This document shows positions 1 to 8,753 of a stretch of 42,807 nucleotides of DNA, one piece after another (the stretch's first letter is position 1; the number at the start of each line of letters is the position of its first letter). Below the pieces are notes generated by a model. That model saw only the letters and a list, made by a program, of their open reading frames with translations. It had not been told where the DNA came from and ran no database searches. The stretch is from assembly GCA_030693515.1 (NCBI GenBank), contig JAUYAK010000111.1, positions 1 through 42,807 of the forward strand. Direction: 5' to 3'. The translations under genes were made by a program, and so were the position numbers. This stretch comes from Opitutaceae bacterium. GTDB lineage: Bacteria > Verrucomicrobiota > Verrucomicrobiia > Opitutales > Opitutaceae.

Positions 1-92
1 CATTCCGGCTGCGGCTCGGCCCACGCCGTCTCGATCTGCTTCACCACCTCTTCTCCCAACGGCGGAAATTTACGGGCCATCACCCACTTCAT
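1..92 (-). CDS. N-terminal fragment of an unrecognised protein
   Basis: An open frame runs from an ATG at 92 off the left edge of the window. It begins MKWVMARKFPPLGEEV and continues through VKQIETAWAEPQPE. A second in-frame ATG at 80 (MARKFPPLG) is an equally possible start. Only about 30 residues are visible, with no recognisable domain. The gene lies downstream of the YjbQ gene on the same strand, separated from it by a half copy of a palindromic repeat. I do not recognise the family. Confidence 0.45.
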   Translation of the reverse strand, partial: MKWVMARKFPPLGEEVVKQIETAWAEPQPE

Positions 93-110
93 CGGTTTGC
101 GCCTGCCTAA

Positions 111-142
111 TAAAGTCTAAAAGCTAGAGGGCGTTGGTATAA
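111..142. repeat. Half copy of the ATACCAAC palindromic repeat
   Basis: This stretch contains AAGTCTAAAAGCTAGAGG followed by GCGTTGGTATAA. Read on the minus strand it starts TTATACCAACGCCC and continues to TTTTAGAC, matching the outer arms of the complete elements at 25365-25491 and 30904-31033. The opposite arm is missing, so it looks like a decayed or solo end. It sits between the YjbQ gene and the partial gene at the window edge. Confidence 0.5.
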
Positions 143-147
143 GCCGC

Positions 148-567
148 CTATTCGCCCGTCACGGTAACGATCACTTCGCGGGTGTGGGGCGCGCGGCGGT
201 GCTCCCACAGAAACACGCCCTGCCACGTGCCCAGCAGGAGACGGCCGCCCGCGATCGGGATCGTCTCGCTCGTGCGCGTGAGCGCCATCTTCACATGACT
301 GGGCATGTCGTCCGGTCCCTCGAGGGTGTGCTCGAACAACGCATCGCCCTCTGGCACGAGCCGATCCAGCCACGCCTCAATATCGCGGCGCGCGCTGGGG
401 TCGGCATTTTCCATCATGACGAGCGAACAGCTCGTGTGCCGGCAAAACACATTCACGAGCCCCTGCCCGACCCCGCTGCGCCTCACCTCTCCCGCGATCT
501 CCGCGGTGATCTCGTGCAGCCCCGGACCCTTGGGACGGACCGTGAGCGCGACTTGGTGAACAGCCAT
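148..567 (-). CDS. YjbQ/UPF0047 family protein
   Basis: The 139-residue product has the whole YjbQ (UPF0047) fold, about the usual length for the family. Visible family features are the GLVNVFCRHTSCSLVMMENAD segment split by conserved His and Ser, then HVKMALTRTSETIPIAGGRLLLG and the WQGVFLWEHR tail. The family binds a metal or phosphate through conserved His/Glu residues and some members have weak thiamine-phosphate synthase activity; the physiological role is unsettled. I placed the start at the ATG at 567 because an upstream ATG at 633 would lie beyond the terminator hairpin at 604-627. Transcription must therefore start in the 36 bases after that hairpin or read through it from the sigma factor operon. 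Confidence 0.85.
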   Translation of the reverse strand: MAVHQVALTVRPKGPGLHEITAEIAGEVRRSGVGQGLVNVFCRHTSCSLVMMENADPSARRDIEAWLDRLVPEGDALFEHTLEGPDDMPSHVKMALTRTSETIPIAGGRLLLGTWQGVFLWEHRRAPHTREVIVTVTGE

Positions 568-603
568 GCGACCAGCCAATGCCGCATTCTCTGCACTGCC
601 GAC

Positions 604-627
604 AAAAAAGCCCCGCAGAAGCGGGGC
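604..627 (-). terminator. Rho-independent terminator after the anti-sigma gene
   Basis: On the minus strand a GCCCCGC-TTCT-GCGGGGC hairpin is followed directly by TTTTTT. It lies 27 bases past the stop of the gene at 655-1482, on the correct strand for terminating the sigma/anti-sigma transcript. Confidence 0.85.
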
Positions 628-654
628 CGGCATGGATGAACTGACCCTCTCTGA

Positions 655-1482
655 TCAGAATTTCAGCTCAACCCGATCGCCGCGGGCACCAAAGCGGCGG
701 GCGGCGTTGAACGCGCCGTCATCGACCAGACGGTTTGCCTGGCGCTCGGCACCACGCGACGTCGAATCGACCACAGCGTGCGCGACCATGGCGGTGGAAA
801 ACCGAGCGCGGCGCAGTTCACCCGGAGGCGTCATTTGCTGCATCGGGTCGATCGCCGTCCGCACAGTGGACGCAGGGCGTTGGGTCAAGCCGTTGTTCAA
901 CGCGAGCAGGCGCGCAGGATTCTTGGTTTCAACCGCAGACAGGGTCGAGGTGAGTGAAACAAACGCCGGACGTTGAGCCAAGTCGCCCGACGTCGTAAGG
1001 TCGGCCAGCGCAAGCACAGGGGCAGACGCTTCGGTCTTCGTCTCAAAATTCGTTTCAGCCGTCGCAGCCCCAGTCACCCCTTGGAGTGAAGATGCGACAG
1101 CAGACGACAACGGCTCAGGTCGATTGTCCGATACCACCACTTCCATCGCACCCACGGGCACGGGCTGGCTGGCCGAGATCGCCAGAGCAGAGGAGGTGTG
1201 AGTCTCAGCGCCAAGGCTCGCCGGCGACGGCCGATACTCGCGCACCACGACAACCACCACGGCCAAGGCGGCCGCAGTTCCAAAGACTACGCGAGGACGG
1301 ACGAGGTCGGAAACCATGGACGGCAACGAGTGCCACCACGGACGACGTTCCACGAGCGCAGCGAGCTGCTTGGCGCGTAGCTTCTGATCAAATGCCGACC
1401 AGAACTCGGCGGCGGGACGCTCGGCGCGCTTCAGGCGTAGCAAATCTTCGACCGCGATTGGTCGCTGGCGATCAGGCTTCAT
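655..1482 (-). CDS. Probable membrane-anchored anti-sigma factor
   Basis: The 275-residue protein has a charged cytoplasmic N-terminus (about residues 1-60), one clear membrane segment near residues 64-81 rich in Val and Ala, and a long outer part rich in Ala, Ser and Thr that ends RFGARGDRVELKF. Its ATG overlaps the stop of the ECF sigma gene by 4 bases, so the two are translationally coupled. That arrangement and the single-span topology are typical of anti-sigma factors. I do not see the zinc-binding HxxxCxxC motif of the ZAS class, and no named domain in the outer part. The role is inferred from topology and position; a hypothetical membrane protein is the alternative. Confidence 0.6.
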   Translation of the reverse strand: MKPDRQRPIAVEDLLRLKRAERPAAEFWSAFDQKLRAKQLAALVERRPWWHSLPSMVSDLVRPRVVFGTAAALAVVVVVVREYRPSPASLGAETHTSSALAISASQPVPVGAMEVVVSDNRPEPLSSAVASSLQGVTGAATAETNFETKTEASAPVLALADLTTSGDLAQRPAFVSLTSTLSAVETKNPARLLALNNGLTQRPASTVRTAIDPMQQMTPPGELRRARFSTAMVAHAVVDSTSRGAERQANRLVDDGAFNAARRFGARGDRVELKF

Positions 1483-2114
1483 TGGCGCGTGTAGGGCTGC
1501 AACTCGGACTGCAAGAGCTGCTTTGCGTAGTGGAGACGGGAGCGCACCGTGCCGACCGAGCAGTCCATCACTTCTGCGATCTCTTGGTGGCTGAGGCCGT
1601 CAATTTCAAATAGAGTTACCACGGTGCGATGCTTGATAGACAGCTTCAGCATCGCATCGTTCAATTTTTCTTGGAGTTCACGCACGTAGGTGTCGCGGTC
1701 GGCTCCCGTTTTATCCGTCAGCGCTTCAATGATTTCCTTGGCGACGGGCTCCTCGGCGTCGATACGCTCCAAGCTGAAGAACGATCGCAGACGCGCCTTG
1801 CGGAGGTGGCTGAGGGTTGAGTTGACCGCGATGCGGTAGAGCCAAGTGAAGAACGAGGACTGCCCGCCAAAGCGGTGGATGGACTGGAACGCCTTGATGA
1901 AGGAATCCTGCGTCAGGTCCGCGGCATCCTCGCGATTCGATGTCAAATGATAGACGATGCCATAGACCCGCTCGCGATATTTCAGGATCAGTCCGTCGAA
2001 CGCAGCCACGTCACCCGCCTGAACCCGATGCACGACCTCAAGGTCGGCATCGGCCTCAAGCCGCCGTTCGGGCGAGGCCACGAGGGGCTTGCCGATGGCA
2101 TTGGTGGCGTTCAC
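1479..2114 (-). CDS. ECF-family RNA polymerase sigma factor (RpoE-like)
   Basis: The product carries sigma-70 region 2 (YRERVYGIVYHLTSNREDAA, then LTQDSFIKAFQSIHRF and the WLYRIAVN segment) and a region 4 helix-turn-helix (LSHQEIAEVMDCSVGTVRSR). These two domains with no region 1 or 3 define an ECF sigma factor, which redirects RNA polymerase to a stress or envelope regulon. The frame stays open upstream to 2360, but that part overlaps the polyprenyl synthase gene and is not conserved-looking. I favour a GTG start at 2114, giving 211 residues; a GTG at 2081 is also possible. No good ribosome-binding site decides it. The stop overlaps the start of the putative anti-sigma gene. Confidence 0.88.
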   Translation of the reverse strand: MNATNAIGKPLVASPERRLEADADLEVVHRVQAGDVAAFDGLILKYRERVYGIVYHLTSNREDAADLTQDSFIKAFQSIHRFGGQSSFFTWLYRIAVNSTLSHLRKARLRSFFSLERIDAEEPVAKEIIEALTDKTGADRDTYVRELQEKLNDAMLKLSIKHRTVVTLFEIDGLSHQEIAEVMDCSVGTVRSRLHYAKQLLQSELQPYTRQ

Positions 2115-2199
2115 GAGAACGAGAAGAGACAAGGCGGACTGAGGGAGCAAACGGAAATTTCTTGGCGCGGAAAATACCCCGCGGTTCGCGCGCCCGGCG

Positions 2200-3294
2200 C
2201 TACCTCGCCATCGTCTCCGCGCCGCGCACGGCAGCGACTTGTCCGCGGAGGCCGTCGCAGAGGCCGAGAAGCAGGGCAGTCGGCGCGTGGCCGGGCCATT
2301 CGCTGAGCGCGGCGCGGGCCGCATCGATCTCGGCGTGGATCGCGTCGGCCACGACGGCAAAAATTCCGAGTTCGCGCATCTGGCGCAGCCGGAGCGCGGG
2401 CTGCGGCGGGCGTTCGCCGGTCACTTCGCCGAGCAGCGTCGCGCGATCGACGGCGGGCAGCCGATCAAGGAGCTCGAGCAAGGGGAGCGTGAGCTTGCCG
2501 CTCGCGAGGTCGGTGCCGAGTGTTTTGCCGATCCGCGACTCGTCGCCAAAAAAATCCACCAAGTCGTCGTAGATTTGATAGGCGATGCCGAGGTGGCGGC
2601 CAAAACGACTCGCCGCTTCCACGTAGCCGGGCTCGGATCCCGCCAGGCGAGCCCCCAGGAAACAGGAGACGCGGAAAAGCTCCGCCGTCTTGAGATCGAC
2701 AATGCGCTGGTAGTCGGCGCGCGTGACGTTGACCGAGCCACGGCGCAGGGTCTGCACGATCTCGCCGGCGCATACGCGACGGGTGGAGGCGGAGACCGCA
2801 GCGCAAATCTCCGTCGTTGGAAACTGGGTGGCGAGGTGCAGCGCGTGCGCGAAAAGCGCGTCGCCGAGCAGCACGGCGGCGGTCGCGCCATATTCGCGCG
2901 CCGCGGTGCGGCGGCTGCGGCGCACGTCGGCCTCGTCCATGATGTCGTCGTGCACCAGCGTCGCCAGATGGACGAGTTCCACGACCGCGGCCACGCGGAC
3001 GAGATCGGCTGACACCGCGCCGGGCCCGCGCCAGCCGCTCAGAAACACCAGCGCCGGTCGGATGCGCTTGCCCGAGGTGTCGATGCAGTAGTCGGCCATC
3101 GTCCGAATCTCAGGCTCGAACGCCCCGATCTGGCCGCGCAGGAAGCGGTCGAGGTCCGCCATGTGCGGTGCAAGCAGCGAAAACACGCCGGCAAAGGCGT
3201 GGGATCGGCTGCCCACCGCAGGACTGGCAACACTGCTCATCGTCGGCGGACCGTAGGCGTGAAATCGGAAATGACGAACCAATACTCGCGCCAT
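2200..3294 (-). CDS. Long-chain trans-polyprenyl diphosphate synthase
   Basis: This 364-residue enzyme condenses isopentenyl diphosphate units onto an allylic primer to make the side chain of a respiratory quinone. It has the GKRIRPALVFLSG substrate motif, the first aspartate-rich motif HDDIMDEADVRR and the second YDDLVDFFGDE. The residue five places before the first DD is Ala, with no bulky aromatic stop there, which in this family points to long products (around C35-C50) rather than farnesyl or geranylgeranyl. The start at 3294 is preceded by a good GGAG site; an internal ATG at 3240 is an alternative. It lies just upstream of the sigma factor gene and may be cotranscribed with it. Confidence 0.9.
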   Translation of the reverse strand: MARVLVRHFRFHAYGPPTMSSVASPAVGSRSHAFAGVFSLLAPHMADLDRFLRGQIGAFEPEIRTMADYCIDTSGKRIRPALVFLSGWRGPGAVSADLVRVAAVVELVHLATLVHDDIMDEADVRRSRRTAAREYGATAAVLLGDALFAHALHLATQFPTTEICAAVSASTRRVCAGEIVQTLRRGSVNVTRADYQRIVDLKTAELFRVSCFLGARLAGSEPGYVEAASRFGRHLGIAYQIYDDLVDFFGDESRIGKTLGTDLASGKLTLPLLELLDRLPAVDRATLLGEVTGERPPQPALRLRQMRELGIFAVVADAIHAEIDAARAALSEWPGHAPTALLLGLCDGLRGQVAAVRGAETMAR

Positions 3295-3371
3295 TAGCTC
3301 CGCACGCGGGCCCGTTTCAAAAACTGCTAGCCTCGGCCCACGTCCACCTTCTTACCGCCAGCACGATAAAC

Positions 3372-3407
3372 AAAGCGGCCGCGGGTCCGGAGACCCGCGG
3401 CCGCTTT
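3372..3407. terminator. Strong GC-rich hairpin terminator
   Basis: A perfect inverted repeat, AAAGCGGCCGCGGGTC facing GACCCGCGGCCGCTTT with a 4-base loop. It lies about 35 bases past the stop of the large Ig-repeat gene (minus strand) and before the polyprenyl synthase gene. The flanking A and T runs are short, so it could act in either direction. Confidence 0.75.
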
Positions 3408-3440
3408 CCTAGAATTTACGATCTGTGCGTAGGCCGGGAC

Positions 3441-6400
3441 TCAGAGGTCTGCGTCGTAGATCTCCACGAGCACCGTGCCGGAGCCGCCTCCGACGCCGGC
3501 GATCTGCACCGTGTAGGCGCCAGGCGCGAGTTGGAGCACGATCGCGGAGTCTTTGCTGCCCGCGTTGAGCGGGAAACCGCCGACGGTGGGCGTGACGGCC
3601 GCGACCTGCGCGGCGACGGCAGGCTCGGTCCAGTCGTTGTTGCTGGCAACTATCGTGGTGCCGGAGATCACATCGATTCGCGGGTCGGCGAGCAGACCGG
3701 TGAGGCCGAAATTGGCGAGCGTGGGGCCGACCGCGCGAATGAGCACGCGCTTGCGCAGGTCGCCCGTGATGACGAAGCCCGCGATGAGCGGCTCACCGGC
3801 ACCGACTTGGCCGCGGGTGGAGATATTGGTGATGCGCGACGTGAAGGCGTTGCCGACCTCGGTGTCGTAGATCTCGACCAAGGCTGCGCCGGGGGTCGTG
3901 GCGGAACCGCCGACCACCGCCGTGTAAGTGCCGGGCGTGAGCGACGTCGCGACCGCGGCGTCGCGGCTGCCCGGAGTCAGCGGGAAGGCCCCGACTTGAT
4001 TGCTGAGCGCGACCAACGCGGGCGTGTTGCCCCAGTCATTGTTGGAAGCGACCGTGGCACCGAGACGGTTTTGCAACGCGACCGCCGGATCGACGAGCGG
4101 GTTGGCGACGCCAAAGTTGGCGAGCGTGGGACCGACCGCACGGATGAGCAGCGGCTTACTACCCGTTCCGGCGACGACGAAGCCGGCGATGAGGGTGCGG
4201 TCACCGGAGCCAGCGAGGGTGCGCGCAGAGATGTTGGCGATGCGGCTGGCCTGCTGACGGAGGAGGAAGTTGCCCGCCGCGCTACCCGAGACGGTGCCGC
4301 TCACGATGGAAGCGAGATTCGCGACCGTGCCGGTGAAGCGACCACCCGTGGTGGCGGCAAAGGAGAAGTTACCCGTGGCCGAAAGCACATCGGAGCCAAC
4401 CTCGCGATTCGTGCCCGAAGCCGCGTAGAGCGTGACCGAGCTATCGCCACCAACGATCGCGATGGCCGTGCTGTTGGGCACACCCGTGACGGAACCGGCC
4501 ACCAACAGCGGAATGAAGGCACCGGAGCTGGACGTAACCGGTCCGATGTAAGTGTGGCCGCCAAACGTGCCGGAGACACCCGTGGCCGAAGTGATGCCGC
4601 TGAGTGCCGGCTGAGCGTCCACCGCAGGGGCGGCAAACGATCCGTCGGGGTTGATGGCGATATCGGCCCAGAGATACGAGCGGCCGGCAGGCGCCGTGGA
4701 ATATGCGATGAGCGTGCCGCGGTTGTTGCGATTAACCGCGAGCGCGAAGCGGCCGCTCTCCGTCACGGAGCCGTAGTCGCCCCGGTAAACCGAGTAGGAG
4801 ATCGTCGGGAGCTGCGGACCGGTGCTGATCGGCGGATCGACGTTCACGGCGACCACGGCGGTGGTGGCGGTGGCGCCGCCGTTGTCCGTGGCGCGCGCAG
4901 TGAGGTCGTAGGCACCGGTCACCGTCGGCGTCCAAGCCAACTGCCAGGGTGCCTTGGTGGCGGAACCGATCTTGATGCCGTTGGCGAAAAACTCGACCAG
5001 CTCGATCGTGCCATCGACGTCCGTCGGCGCAGTCACGATGTTTGCGGCCGTATTCACGACGAGCAACGACGAGGGCGTGGGCGCAGAGATCGCGATGCGG
5101 GGCGCCTGATTGGCGACGACATTCACGGTGACCTCGGCGGAAGTGATGCTGAGGCCGTTGGCGCCAATGACCCGCGCGCTGAGGCGGTGGGTGCCGAGCG
5201 CGACGTTGGCCTTCCAGCTGAAGATGAGCGGATCCGTCAGCACGGGCGGCGGCACCGGCACGCCGGGAGTTGCAGGCGTCGTGGGCACCGTCGCTTTCGG
5301 GAGAGAATCGCTGACGACACCATCGACAAGGAACTCCACCGTGCGCAGCGACGTGAGTCCGCCGTCGGCTCCGGCGGCGCGCACCGTGACAGGCAGGGTC
5401 GAACCCTGCACGACGGTGAGACCGTTGCGCTCGGGATTCGTGATGGCCGCAGTGGGGAACGCGCCCGTGACGGTCAGCGAGATGGGCGCGGACGAGACGG
5501 CGTTGCTCTTGTCATCAAAACCGATGGCAACGAACTGGTAGCGGCCAGGGACCTGCGGCGTCCACGAGGCGGTGAACGGGAAGGTCTGAGTGGAGCTGAG
5601 CAGCACCCCGTTAAGGTAGAAATCGACGTTCTTGATATAGCCGTCAGGTGCCACGGCGTCGGCGATGATATTGATCGTGGAGCCGGATTGCACGCTGCCA
5701 CCATCGGGCGGATTGACAATGCGCACGATGGGCGGAGTGCCGATCGGCGTCACCATGGAAATGCGCCGCATGGCCAAAGGCGTGCCGTTGGGCGAAATCT
5801 GCACACCATTATTGTCGAAGCCCCGGACCTCAATGACGTGCGTCGTCGGTGAAGGAGCCGGCGTGTAGATGAACGAGTAGGGATAGGTGGAATCCGATCC
5901 GACCAGCACATCGTCGACGTAGAAATCCATGCGTTGCACAAACGCGGTGGCGGTCAATGAGGATGGCTGCGGAGTCGCGGTGGCCTGGATGACCACGGAG
6001 GAACCATTCGGCACCAGAGCGTTGTCGACCGGACCGATAATCGCCGTGCCCGTGGCAAAATAGCGCACCGCCAGAGTCGTCACTGTGTGGAGACCATCCG
6101 AGACCACGCAGGTGAGCTGATAGGAACCAGGCTGCACCGGAGCCCAAGAAATCGCGCCGATGCCGCCGCCAGGAGGCTGCACGAGGGTGGATGTGCCGAG
6201 CTGAATTCCGTTCGCGAAGAAAGTGTAGGTATAACCGCCGGCGGAATATGTTCCCCGGCCGAGAGCAGTAATGTCGATCCGCGTGCCGACCGGTCCGTAG
6301 GATTCGTTCTGAAAGGGCTTGGCAAAAACGTCGCCCAGGCCGCGAACCTGTGCGGTCGCAGTCGCACCCGGAGGCGCGATCGTGACCACCGGGGTGCCGG

Positions 6401-6920
6401 AATACCCGGTCCCGGGAGTGACGTTGTAACCCGTAACCGATCCGCCCGCCACAACGGCGGTGACCGAAAAACCCGTGCCACCGGTGATGCCCGTGACCGT
6501 GACGATCGGGGCCGCTGTGTAGCCGCTGCCACCGGTCCCAGGGGAGATGGCGACCGCCCCGCCGGAGACCGACGCGGTGGCCGTCGCGGTTTGACCCGGA
6601 GGAGCGATGGTGATGATGGGCTCGCTCGTGTAGCCCGTGCCCGGATTGATGATATTAATCCCGGAGACGGCGCCGGCGCTGATAACGGCCTCAAGCACCG
6701 CACCCGCCCCCCCGCCCCCTGAGACGCCGACCACGGGAGCCGTGCTGTAGCCGGAGCCGGCTCCGGAAACTACGACCGTCGAGATCGATCCCGAGCCGGT
6801 AGCGACTACGACTCTGGTAATATCGGCGGCGAAGACCGGCTCGGTCTGAGCCAGGGACGCGCAGGGCGCCAGGACGGCGAGGGCCGCGGTGACGCCGAAA
6901 TATCGGAGATTGGTTTTCAT
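3441..6920 (-). CDS. Large exported Ig-repeat surface protein
   Basis: The start at 6920 gives a typical signal peptide (MKTNLRYFGVTAALAVLAP, cleavage near SLAQ) and a protein of 1159 residues. Region by region: residues about 30-200 hold three Gly-rich repeats with GYTSEPIITIAPPG-type cores; residues about 210-720 hold several Ig-like beta domains, with recurrent PDGGSVQSGSTINI and VEFFANGIKIGSATKAPW-type segments; a central domain of unknown type follows; the C-terminus is a tandem pair of a roughly 120-residue module containing LIAGFV, LIRAVGPTLANFG, ASNNDW and VEIYD. The gene follows the secretin gene by 44 bases on the same strand, so it may be cotranscribed and could be a client of that secretion or pilus system. 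No membrane anchor or CTERM sorting tail is visible. Function is unknown; adhesion or surface-layer roles are guesses. Confidence 0.85.
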   Translation of the reverse strand: MKTNLRYFGVTAALAVLAPCASLAQTEPVFAADITRVVVATGSGSISTVVVSGAGSGYSTAPVVGVSGGGGAGAVLEAVISAGAVSGINIINPGTGYTSEPIITIAPPGQTATATASVSGGAVAISPGTGGSGYTAAPIVTVTGITGGTGFSVTAVVAGGSVTGYNVTPGTGYSGTPVVTIAPPGATATAQVRGLGDVFAKPFQNESYGPVGTRIDITALGRGTYSAGGYTYTFFANGIQLGTSTLVQPPGGGIGAISWAPVQPGSYQLTCVVSDGLHTVTTLAVRYFATGTAIIGPVDNALVPNGSSVVIQATATPQPSSLTATAFVQRMDFYVDDVLVGSDSTYPYSFIYTPAPSPTTHVIEVRGFDNNGVQISPNGTPLAMRRISMVTPIGTPPIVRIVNPPDGGSVQSGSTINIIADAVAPDGYIKNVDFYLNGVLLSSTQTFPFTASWTPQVPGRYQFVAIGFDDKSNAVSSAPISLTVTGAFPTAAITNPERNGLTVVQGSTLPVTVRAAGADGGLTSLRTVEFLVDGVVSDSLPKATVPTTPATPGVPVPPPVLTDPLIFSWKANVALGTHRLSARVIGANGLSITSAEVTVNVVANQAPRIAISAPTPSSLLVVNTAANIVTAPTDVDGTIELVEFFANGIKIGSATKAPWQLAWTPTVTGAYDLTARATDNGGATATTAVVAVNVDPPISTGPQLPTISYSVYRGDYGSVTESGRFALAVNRNNRGTLIAYSTAPAGRSYLWADIAINPDGSFAAPAVDAQPALSGITSATGVSGTFGGHTYIGPVTSSSGAFIPLLVAGSVTGVPNSTAIAIVGGDSSVTLYAASGTNREVGSDVLSATGNFSFAATTGGRFTGTVANLASIVSGTVSGSAAGNFLLRQQASRIANISARTLAGSGDRTLIAGFVVAGTGSKPLLIRAVGPTLANFGVANPLVDPAVALQNRLGATVASNNDWGNTPALVALSNQVGAFPLTPGSRDAAVATSLTPGTYTAVVGGSATTPGAALVEIYDTEVGNAFTSRITNISTRGQVGAGEPLIAGFVITGDLRKRVLIRAVGPTLANFGLTGLLADPRIDVISGTTIVASNNDWTEPAVAAQVAAVTPTVGGFPLNAGSKDSAIVLQLAPGAYTVQIAGVGGGSGTVLVEIYDADL

Positions 6921-6964
6921 GAGTGGTCGTGGTTTGCGGACGTTGCTGTCACCCAGACGCTGGC

Positions 6965-8752
6965 TCACTTGGCCGCCTTCATGGCGACGGGTTGCACGAA
7001 GGGATTGGAACCGTCGCGATGGCCCGGGAGGTCCTCGCGACGCATGTCGAGGCCGCGCACCCGCTCGGAATCAAACACCTGCTCCACCGTCGCGCCTTCG
7101 GCACTGATGGTCTTGGCGGTGATGAAGATGATCAGGTTGGTGGTCTCGATGTTCTTGTTGTCGGAGCGGAACAGGCGGCCGAGCACCGGCACGGAGCCGA
7201 GCACGGGGATCTTGCTCTGACCATTGGTCGACGACTGCTGCATCAGGCCGCCGATGCCCATCGTGAAGCCGTCCTTGAGCGAGACCGTGGTGTTGGCCTT
7301 GCGGGACTCGACGATCGGGATCTGGGCGCCATTGAAGTTGGCGTCGCGGTTCGACTGGCTGACCTCGGGCTCGACGGTGAGCTTGATGAAGCCGCGGGCG
7401 TTGACCTGCGGCGTGACTTTCAGGATGACGCCGATAGGCTTGTAGGTGAAGCCGCTGACCTCGTAGACGCCGCGCTCCGTGTTGTAGGTGTAGCTCGGAA
7501 TCGGGCGCTCCTGGCCGACGTTGATCACGGCCTGGGTGTTGTTGAGCGTGACGATCGTCGGGTTGGAGACGATCTTGGTCTTCTGCATCGACTGAAGGGC
7601 GCTCAGGACGATGTTGAAGTCGGACGCGGAGAAGACGGCGTTGAGCGCGCGGCTCGTGCCGTCGCTGTTAAGCAGCGAGCTGAGATTCCTGAACGCGTCG
7701 TCAACGCCGTTGGTGAGCAGGCTTTCGACGCCGTTGGTGCGCGTGTTGGTGGTGCCGTTGGTGCCGGTGGTGGTCACGCCATTGCTAAGCGAGCCCGTGG
7801 TGCCCGTGGCGGAAGTGGCGGTCGTGCTGCCGCCGGTGGCGGTCACGGTGCTGCTGTTGGTGGAGCCGCTTTGCTGGCCGCCGGTCGTGGTCGTCAGCAC
7901 GCCGTTGTTGGTAACCGTGGTGATGTTGCCCGTGGTCGTGGTGTTGCCGAGGCGGGTGGTGCCGGTGCGGTTGTCGTAGCCACCGGTGGCGACCTGATCA
8001 CGCGTGCGGGTGACACCGCCGCCGAGGCGGCCGGCGCTGAGCTGGAAGTTGGCGAGCGAGGACCAGTTGACGCCGATGTTCTTTACGTCGGCATCGCTGA
8101 CCTCGACGAACTTGGACTCGATCATGACCTGATCGGTGGCACGGTCGAGGAGCTCGATGATTGGGCGCACGCGGTTCATGCGCGACGGGCGCTCGGTGAT
8201 GACGAGGCTGTTGCTGCGCGCATCGACCACAATCTTGCCGCCGGCGGCGCTGTCGATGAGCGAGCTGATGGTGGGAAGAATCTCGCTGGCTTTGGCGTAA
8301 TTGATGAGGAAGACCTCAGTTGAGAGAGGCTCCTGCTGCAGGCTTTCGTTGCTCACTATCTTGATGATGTTACCCTCCTCAAGGTAAGTGTAGTTCACCG
8401 GCGCAAGGACGCTCTGGAAGATCTGGCGCCAGGTGACGTCGCGAAGCTTGATGGTCGTCTTGCCCTGCAGCGTGTCGGGCATGATGAGGTTCAGCTCGAA
8501 GAGGTCGGCGACGTTGCGGAGGATGTTCCGCACATCCTCGTCCGGGAAATCAACGGAGAGGGTGTCGCGGCCCGCGCCATCCTTGCCCTTGGCGGCGGAG
8601 CCCTGCGGAGCCGGAGCGGCGGCCGTGACGGGCGTGGACGGAGCGGCGGCGTCAGCCGGAGCGGGGGCAGCGGATGGCTGCGCCAGCGCGAGCGCGGCGG
8701 GCAGATAGGCCAGGAGCGCGAGGAAGAGAATCTTTGGCGTGCGAGTGTTCAT
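6965..8752 (-). CDS. pilQ: Type IV pilus/type II secretion secretin (PilQ/GspD-like)
   Basis: This 595-residue protein starts with a signal peptide (MNTRTPKILFLALLAYLPAA) and an Ala/Pro-rich linker. A short N-domain follows (LSVDFPDEDVRNILRNVADL, with LQGKTTIKLRDVTW), then a second (STEVFLINYAKASEILPTI, VDARSNSLVITERPSRM) and the secretin barrel domain ending with SVPVLGRLFRSDNKN and NLIIFITAKT. It forms the outer-membrane ring through which a pilus or substrate passes. Between about residues 244 and 340 there is an insertion made almost only of Thr, Gly, Asn and Ser. The start at 8752 is chosen because it opens the signal peptide; the frame extends further up but overlaps the preceding gene. 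Its position at the end of a pilMNOP-like series supports PilQ; GspD remains possible. Confidence 0.88.
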   Translation of the reverse strand: MNTRTPKILFLALLAYLPAALALAQPSAAPAPADAAAPSTPVTAAAPAPQGSAAKGKDGAGRDTLSVDFPDEDVRNILRNVADLFELNLIMPDTLQGKTTIKLRDVTWRQIFQSVLAPVNYTYLEEGNIIKIVSNESLQQEPLSTEVFLINYAKASEILPTISSLIDSAAGGKIVVDARSNSLVITERPSRMNRVRPIIELLDRATDQVMIESKFVEVSDADVKNIGVNWSSLANFQLSAGRLGGGVTRTRDQVATGGYDNRTGTTRLGNTTTTGNITTVTNNGVLTTTTGGQQSGSTNSSTVTATGGSTTATSATGTTGSLSNGVTTTGTNGTTNTRTNGVESLLTNGVDDAFRNLSSLLNSDGTSRALNAVFSASDFNIVLSALQSMQKTKIVSNPTIVTLNNTQAVINVGQERPIPSYTYNTERGVYEVSGFTYKPIGVILKVTPQVNARGFIKLTVEPEVSQSNRDANFNGAQIPIVESRKANTTVSLKDGFTMGIGGLMQQSSTNGQSKIPVLGSVPVLGRLFRSDNKNIETTNLIIFITAKTISAEGATVEQVFDSERVRGLDMRREDLPGHRDGSNPFVQPVAMKAAK

Positions 8753-8753
8753 A

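Noticed and set aside
3168-5852. 894-codon open frame on the plus strand
   Set aside because: It is antisense to the Ig-repeat gene, has an Arg/Asp-rich composition typical of reverse frames in GC-rich DNA and no domain.
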